Shown here: in pieces, positions 60,668 to 64,000 of the stretch
Layout: each line of letters begins with the position of its first letter
Position numbering within the stretch: position 1 is the stretch's first letter
Origin: Linyphia triangularis
Taxonomy: Eukaryota; Arthropoda; Arachnida; Araneae; Linyphiidae
Length of the DNA stretch: 64,000 bases
Assembly: GCA_963978545.1 (NCBI GenBank)
Contig: OZ021722.1
Location: 35,791,365-35,855,364 of the forward strand
Direction: 5' to 3'
The notes under the pieces: model-generated
The model's input: only the letters and a program-made list of their open reading frames with translations
Told to the model about the DNA's origin: nothing
The model's database searches: none
Translations under genes and position numbers: made by a program

Positions 60668-60816
60668 AGGTTCTACCGAGATTAGAAATCGGTTCGCCGG
60701 ATTCAAAGTCTAGAGTGTTACCCATTACACGATAGAACCAATCTTTCCCACGCCGGGAATCGAACCCGGTCCGCCTGGGTGAGAGCCAGGAATCCTAACC
60801 ACTAGACCACGTGGGA
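60668..60816 (-). tRNA. tRNA-Glu(CTC) + diverged tRNA-Gln(TTG)
   Basis: Glu 60745-60816 (paired, A48), Gln 60668-60739 (C). Confidence 0.88.
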
Positions 60817-61201
60817 CAGAATACTTACGTATTCAAATAAATTTTATATTTAAAAAAATAATGAAGAAAATTATACAGAAACATTTTATTAATCCTTGAC
60901 ATACTCAAGGGTGAAATAATTGGAAAAAAACTTACGTTCTACTGAAATATGAGCTGGTATTGCTGGATCAAGAGATAAGAGTGCTGACCATTACATCATT
61001 GAACTTAATTTTCCCTCGCAAGGAATCGAAAATTGGCAGCCTGGGTAAGATCTAGTACTCCTAACCATATGACAAAATAGTCTAATGAATTGCATTTTAT
61101 CATCAATTTGATTCAATAACTATATTGCTTAAAATATATATATATCCAAAAATATTTCATTTCTGATATATTTATGCATGATAAATTTAACAAAAAACAC
61201 T

Positions 61202-61350
61202 AGGTTCTACCGAGATTAGAAATCGGTTCGCTGGATTCAAAGTCTAGAGTGTTACCCATTACACGAGAGAACCAATCTTTCCCACGCCGGGAATCGAACC
61301 CGGTCCGCCTGGGTGAGAGCCAGGAATCCTAACCACTAGACCACGTGGGA
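61202..61350 (-). tRNA. tRNA-Glu(CTC) + diverged tRNA-Gln(TTG)
   Basis: Glu 61279-61350 (paired, A48), Gln 61202-61273 (C, extra acceptor change). Confidence 0.87.
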
Positions 61351-61734
61351 CAGAATACTTACGTATTCAAATAAATTTTATATTTAAAAAAATAATGAAG
61401 AAAATTATACAGAAACATTTTATTAATCCTTGACATACTCAAGGGTGAAATAATTGGAAAAAAATTACGTTCAACTGAAATTTGAGCTGGTATCGCTTTA
61501 TCCAGAGACAAGAGTGCTGACCATTACATCATTGAACTTAATTTTCCCACGCAAGGAATCGAAAATTGGCAGCCTGGGTGAGATCTAGTATTCCTAACCA
61601 TATGACAAAATAGTCTAATGAATTGCATTTTATCATCAATTTGATTCAATAACTATATTGCTTAAAATATATATATATCCAAAAATATTTCATTTCTGAT
61701 ATATTTATGCATGATAAATTTAACAAAAAACACT

Positions 61735-61883
61735 AGGTTCTACCGAGATTAGAAATCGGTTCGCCGGATTCAAAGTCTAGAGTGTTACCCATTACACGAT
61801 AGAACCAATCTTTCCCACGCCGGGAATCGAACCTGGTCCGCCTGGGTGAGAGCCAGGAATCCTAACCACTAGACCACGTGGGA
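61735..61883 (-). tRNA. tRNA-Glu(CTC) + diverged tRNA-Gln(TTG); first transcribed pair of the array
   Basis: Glu 61812-61883 (A48, one T-stem change), Gln 61735-61806 (C). Only the relic at 62001-62141 lies between it and the array edge. Confidence 0.86.
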
Positions 61884-62211
61884 CAGAATGCTTACGTATT
61901 CAAATAAATTTTATATTTAAAAAAATAATGAAGAAAATTATACAGAAACATTTTATTAATCTTTGACATACTCAAGGGTGAAATAATTGGAAAAAAACTT
62001 ACATTCTACTGAAATATGAGCTGGTATTGCTGGATCAAGAGATAAGAGTGCTGACCATTACATCATTGAACTTAATTTTCCCTCGCAAGGAATCGAAAAT
62101 TGGCAGACTGGGTGAGATCTTGTACTCCTAACCCTATGACAAAAGATACTCATGAATTGCAATTTATCATTCTTTTGATTCAATAACTATATTGCGTAAA
62201 AAATATATATA

Positions 62212-62791
62212 CCCTTACTAAAAAAAAAGGTATTTTAAAGGTATTTTTAAGGTTTAAACTAGGTATTCAAGGTTTTATTAGGTATTTTTGAGGTTTTAAC
62301 TAAAAATACCTCATGGAAAAATACCTAACTCAAGGTATTTTAAGGTATTATTTTTAGAAACCTAAAGAAACCTGCGAAGCTTCAGGTATTTTTAAGGTTT
62401 TGGAAAGGTTTGTGATAAAAACCTCCAGATTCTAAAGGTTTTACTAAGGTATTCAGGTGAATACCTTTTAATACCATGACTAAGGAAGGTATTTTAAGGT
62501 TTTTTCTGTAAAACCTAAAGAAACCTGTGAAGCTTTAGGTATTTTTAAGGTTTTGCAAGGTTTGTGATAAAAACGTCCAGATTCTAGAGGTTTTACTAAG
62601 GTATTCAGGTGAATACCTTTTAATACCATGACTAAAGGAATGTATTTTAAGGTTTTTCTTTAAAACCTAGAGAAACCTATGAAGCTTATAATGTATTTTT
62701 CAGGTTTTGCATGGTTTCTGATAAAACCTCCAGATTTTAAACGTTTTACTAAGTTATTCAAGTGAATACCTTTTAATAACATTACTAAAGG
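62212..62791. repeat. Tandem repeat of about 152 bp made of AGGTATT and AGGTTTT words
   Basis: Three copies are aligned by the GAAGCTT word at 62376, 62529 and 62681 (steps of 153 and 152). A fourth, diverged copy is at about 63321-63420, beyond the microsatellite. AGGTATT/AATACCT and AGGTTTT/AAAACCT occur in both orientations, so single strands could fold back. No open frame and no tRNA-like sequence are seen. Confidence 0.8.
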
Positions 62792-63078
62792 AATAATAAT
62801 AATAATAATAATTAATAATAATAAATAATAATAATAATAATAATAAATAATAATAATAAATAATAATAATAAATAATAATAATAATAAATAATAATAATA
62901 ATAATAAATAATAATAATAATAATAAATAATAATAATAATAAATAATAATAATAATAAATAATAATAATAAATAATAATAATAATAAATAATAATAATAA
63001 ATAATAATAATAATAAATAAATAATAATAAATAATAATAATAATAAATAATGATAATTAATAATAAATAATAATAAAT
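62792..63078. repeat. (AAT)n microsatellite with interspersed TAAATAAT
   Basis: About 285 bp of AAT repeats, periodically shifted by an extra A. It lies inside the 152-bp repeat. A 17-A run follows, within the next 20 bp. The long frame on the minus strand here encodes only runs of Leu, Ile and Tyr and is not a gene. Confidence 0.95.
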
Positions 63079-63167
63079 TTAAAAAAAAAAAAAAACTTTT
63101 AATTTCACACAAAATGCATATTGTTTTAAATTAGAACAGTAAATTGTAAAATGCATTCCGCATTTAA

Positions 63168-63198
<31 letters not shown>

Positions 63199-63320
63199 TA
63201 CATGATAAATTATAATTTGAAAAATGATTTAATTTTTTTTGCATGAGGAATGAAACAAAAGCAAAATCAGTATTCAAGTGCATAAGAAAAAAATCAAAAC
63301 ACTTAAATTAATTGGTTTAA
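63079..63320. other. AT-rich unassigned stretch with 27-T run
   Basis: A poly-A run at the left and a poly-T run at 63168-63194, with otherwise unstructured AT-rich sequence. I see no gene. Confidence 0.6.
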
Positions 63321-63442
63321 TTTTTAGAAACCTAAAAACACCTGTGAAGCTATTAAGTATTTTTAAGGTTTCGCGAGGTTTCTGATAAAAACCTCCAACG
63401 TTTTTAAGGATTTGCAAGATACTTTAGAGGATGACGTAAGGA

Positions 63443-63479
63443 TTTTGATTGGTCACGTGCTATCACTATCCAATCAAAA
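63443..63479. other. 10-bp inverted repeat with CCAAT words around CACGTG
   Basis: TTTTGATTGG (63443-63452) and CCAATCAAAA (63470-63479) are perfect inverted repeats enclosing CACGTG (63454-63459). TGACGTAA lies just upstream (63432-63439). This could be a promoter-like cluster or the end of a small repeat element; no transcript is evident. Confidence 0.35.
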
Positions 63480-63529
63480 CACGAGTGTCCTCTGCCTTCA
63501 TCCTTCATCCTGTTCCAGACCAGCGCTGC

Positions 63530-63670
63530 CAGGTCTGGCGATTTTTCGCCAATTTGGCGATTTTTGAAGGCGTCTGGCGATAGGTTTTGAGGGTTTGGCG
63601 ATTGGCGATTTTTTGGCGATTTAAAAAAATTATTCTGGCGAATTTCAGCTTTTTTTTGGCGATTTTCGGA
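63530..63670. repeat. Clustered TGGCGATTTT words
   Basis: About nine copies of TGGCGA, most followed by several Ts, in about 140 bp, together with the reverse form TCGCCA. The local G+C is higher than in the surroundings. Followed by an AT dinucleotide run at about 63703-63725. Confidence 0.7.
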
Positions 63671-63729
63671 TTTTCCAGTGATTTTCTGGATATCTGCTAT
63701 TTTTATATATATATATATATATATTTATA

Positions 63730-64000
63730 TATTTTTTTTTATTAAAGCAGACTTAGTTAACTTTCCTTGTAACTGTCTGGTGAATGAAGGCGCCTGTTGT
63801 CTTGAATTATTGAGGATTGGTTAGAAGATACATTTATTGCGCTATCATTAAAATACTTTGGCTTGCTTTTTGTTCCTGTTTTGTTCTCAACCATTTACTT
63901 TTAAATACTTTGCTTTTTGTAGATTATTAGGCATCAAATATGATACTTTGATATCTATTTTTAGAATTCGGTTGTTCATTTAGAATATGGCCTATTTTTT
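63730..64000. other. Right flank, no gene seen
   Basis: AT-rich single-copy-looking DNA without a supported frame, RNA gene or repeat. AAATACTTTG occurs twice. Confidence 0.5.

Larger units (their letters stand above)
53720..61883 (-). repeat. Higher-order repeat of about 1,605 bp (three pairs), five or so copies
   Basis: The order class B, class C, class C of Gln repeats with starts 54787/56392/57997 exactly 1,605 apart, then 60134 after an extra class C unit. Each pair is followed by one relic. This is the most regular part of the array. Confidence 0.88.
31213..62141 (-). pseudogene. Relic Gln-Glu pairs of the right half (positions listed)
   Basis: Each relic is 140 or 141 bp: a 72-nt relic Gln, 5-nt spacer and 64-nt relic Glu. 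They start at 31213, 31746, 32279, 33069, 33602, 34656, 35191, 35722, 36256, 36790, 37325, 37828, 38893, 39683, 40216, 41278, 41813, 42343, 42877, 43411, 43942, 44474, 45009, 45539, 46073, 46607, 47138, 47670, 48176, 48709, 49241, 49747, 50280, 50812, 51318, 51851, 52383, 52918, 53450, 53985, 54518, 55053, 55589, 56123, 56658, 57194, 57728, 58263, 58796, 59332, 59865, 60400, 60934, 61467 and 62001. The span given covers the set; intact pairs lie between them. Confidence 0.85.
1..62211 (-). repeat. Tandem tRNA-Glu/tRNA-Gln gene array, about 231 monomers of 265 bp
   Basis: The same 265-bp monomer repeats head to tail without a break other than one inserted element (3138-4055). Read on the minus strand, a monomer is: AT-rich leader with a TATA-like box, tRNA-Glu (72 nt), 5-nt spacer, tRNA-Gln (72 nt), T run. 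Glu folds with acceptor TCCCATG/CGTGGGA, anticodon stem CCTGG/CCAGG, loop CTTTCAC or CTCTCAC, and T arm CCGGG-TTCGATT-CCCGG. Gln folds with acceptor GGTTCTA/TAGAACC, anticodon stem CTGGA/TCCAG, loop CTCTGAA or CTTTGAA, and T arm CCGAG-TTCGAAT-CTCGG. No CCA end is encoded and no intron is seen, as expected of nuclear tRNA genes. About 130 monomers have a full-length Glu and about 101 are relics. The array continues beyond position 1, so its full size is unknown. Confidence 0.97.

Noticed and set aside
347..61000. Short open frames of 60 to 75 codons repeated through the array (for example 347-529, 4720-4902, 7498-7725, 10838-11053)
   Set aside because: They read through tRNA genes and spacers and repeat only because the monomer repeats.
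1..62211. tRNA-derived SINE family
   Set aside because: Copies are head-to-tail, carry two tRNAs with their own terminators, and show no SINE body, tail or target duplications.
1..62211. CRISPR array
   Set aside because: The repeated parts are complete tRNA genes and the spacers are also repeated.
1..62211. Bacterial, phage or organellar tRNA cluster
   Set aside because: No CCA ends, no bacterial genes, Pol III style terminators and internal boxes, and the tRNA bodies are of the animal nuclear kind.
1..62211. Pure assembly artefact
   Set aside because: Cannot be excluded from sequence alone, but private mutations, nested block sizes and the single clean transposon insertion argue for a real array, though copy number may be wrong.
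62660..63112. A 150-codon minus-strand frame
   Set aside because: It is the translation of the AAT microsatellite.

Overview
The window is almost entirely one giant tandem array of eukaryotic tRNA genes, all on the minus strand, from before position 1 to about 62,211. I can trace no protein-coding gene. The repeating monomer is about 265 bp. It carries a head-to-tail pair: tRNA-Glu first (72 nt), a 5-nt spacer, then tRNA-Gln (72 nt), followed by a run of Ts that would stop RNA polymerase III. I count about 130 pairs with a full-length Glu gene and about 101 relic pairs. That is about 231 monomers, which fits 61.3 kb of array at 265 bp each. About 83 Glu genes have anticodon TTC and about 47 have CTC on nearly the same body. 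Gln genes carry CTG or TTG.

The host is a nucleated organism with AT-rich intergenic DNA, most likely an invertebrate animal. The tRNA bodies resemble animal Glu and Gln tRNAs, no CCA end is encoded, there are T-run terminators and TATA-like boxes near -30, and the right flank holds animal-like microsatellites and dispersed repeats. I cannot name the species.

Layout. From 1 to 41,000 the array is a mosaic. Many different monomer subtypes occur in the same order two or three times, at constant offsets (about 17.5, 18.3, 19.4 and 20.0 kb), so 20-kb-scale blocks were duplicated. Pairs here often follow each other directly. A 918-bp terminal-inverted-repeat element (3138-4055) interrupts one relic spacer. 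From 41,000 to 62,211 the array is regular: intact pair and relic pair alternate every 533 bp or so, organised into higher-order repeats of 3,196 bp (two copies), 1,571 bp (three copies) and 1,605 bp. In this half the Gln genes are mostly decayed while the Glu genes stay intact. The array ends near 62,211 in a 152-bp tandem repeat built of AGGTATT/AGGTTTT words, an AAT microsatellite, a poly-T run, a cluster of TGGCGA words and about 300 bp of unremarkable AT-rich DNA.

Functionally, each intact monomer looks like a two-gene Pol III unit: one start region upstream of Glu, internal A and B boxes in Glu, no T run in the spacer, one terminator after Gln. Relic pairs keep this geometry, the terminator and both anticodons but have lost good B boxes.

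Class codes used in the feature list for Gln. A: all stems paired. A-U1 or A-A1: class A with base 1 changed, so pair 1:72 is lost. A28: T28-T42 mismatch in the anticodon stem. Aq: 3' strand of the T stem reads CTCCC, so the stem is broken. Adel: 9 nt of the D arm missing. B: T1, C33 instead of T33, and a 53:61 mismatch. C: T loop TTCTAAT, T-stem and anticodon-stem mismatches. D: anticodon 5' stem CTAGA (one mismatch) and A32, with an intact T loop.
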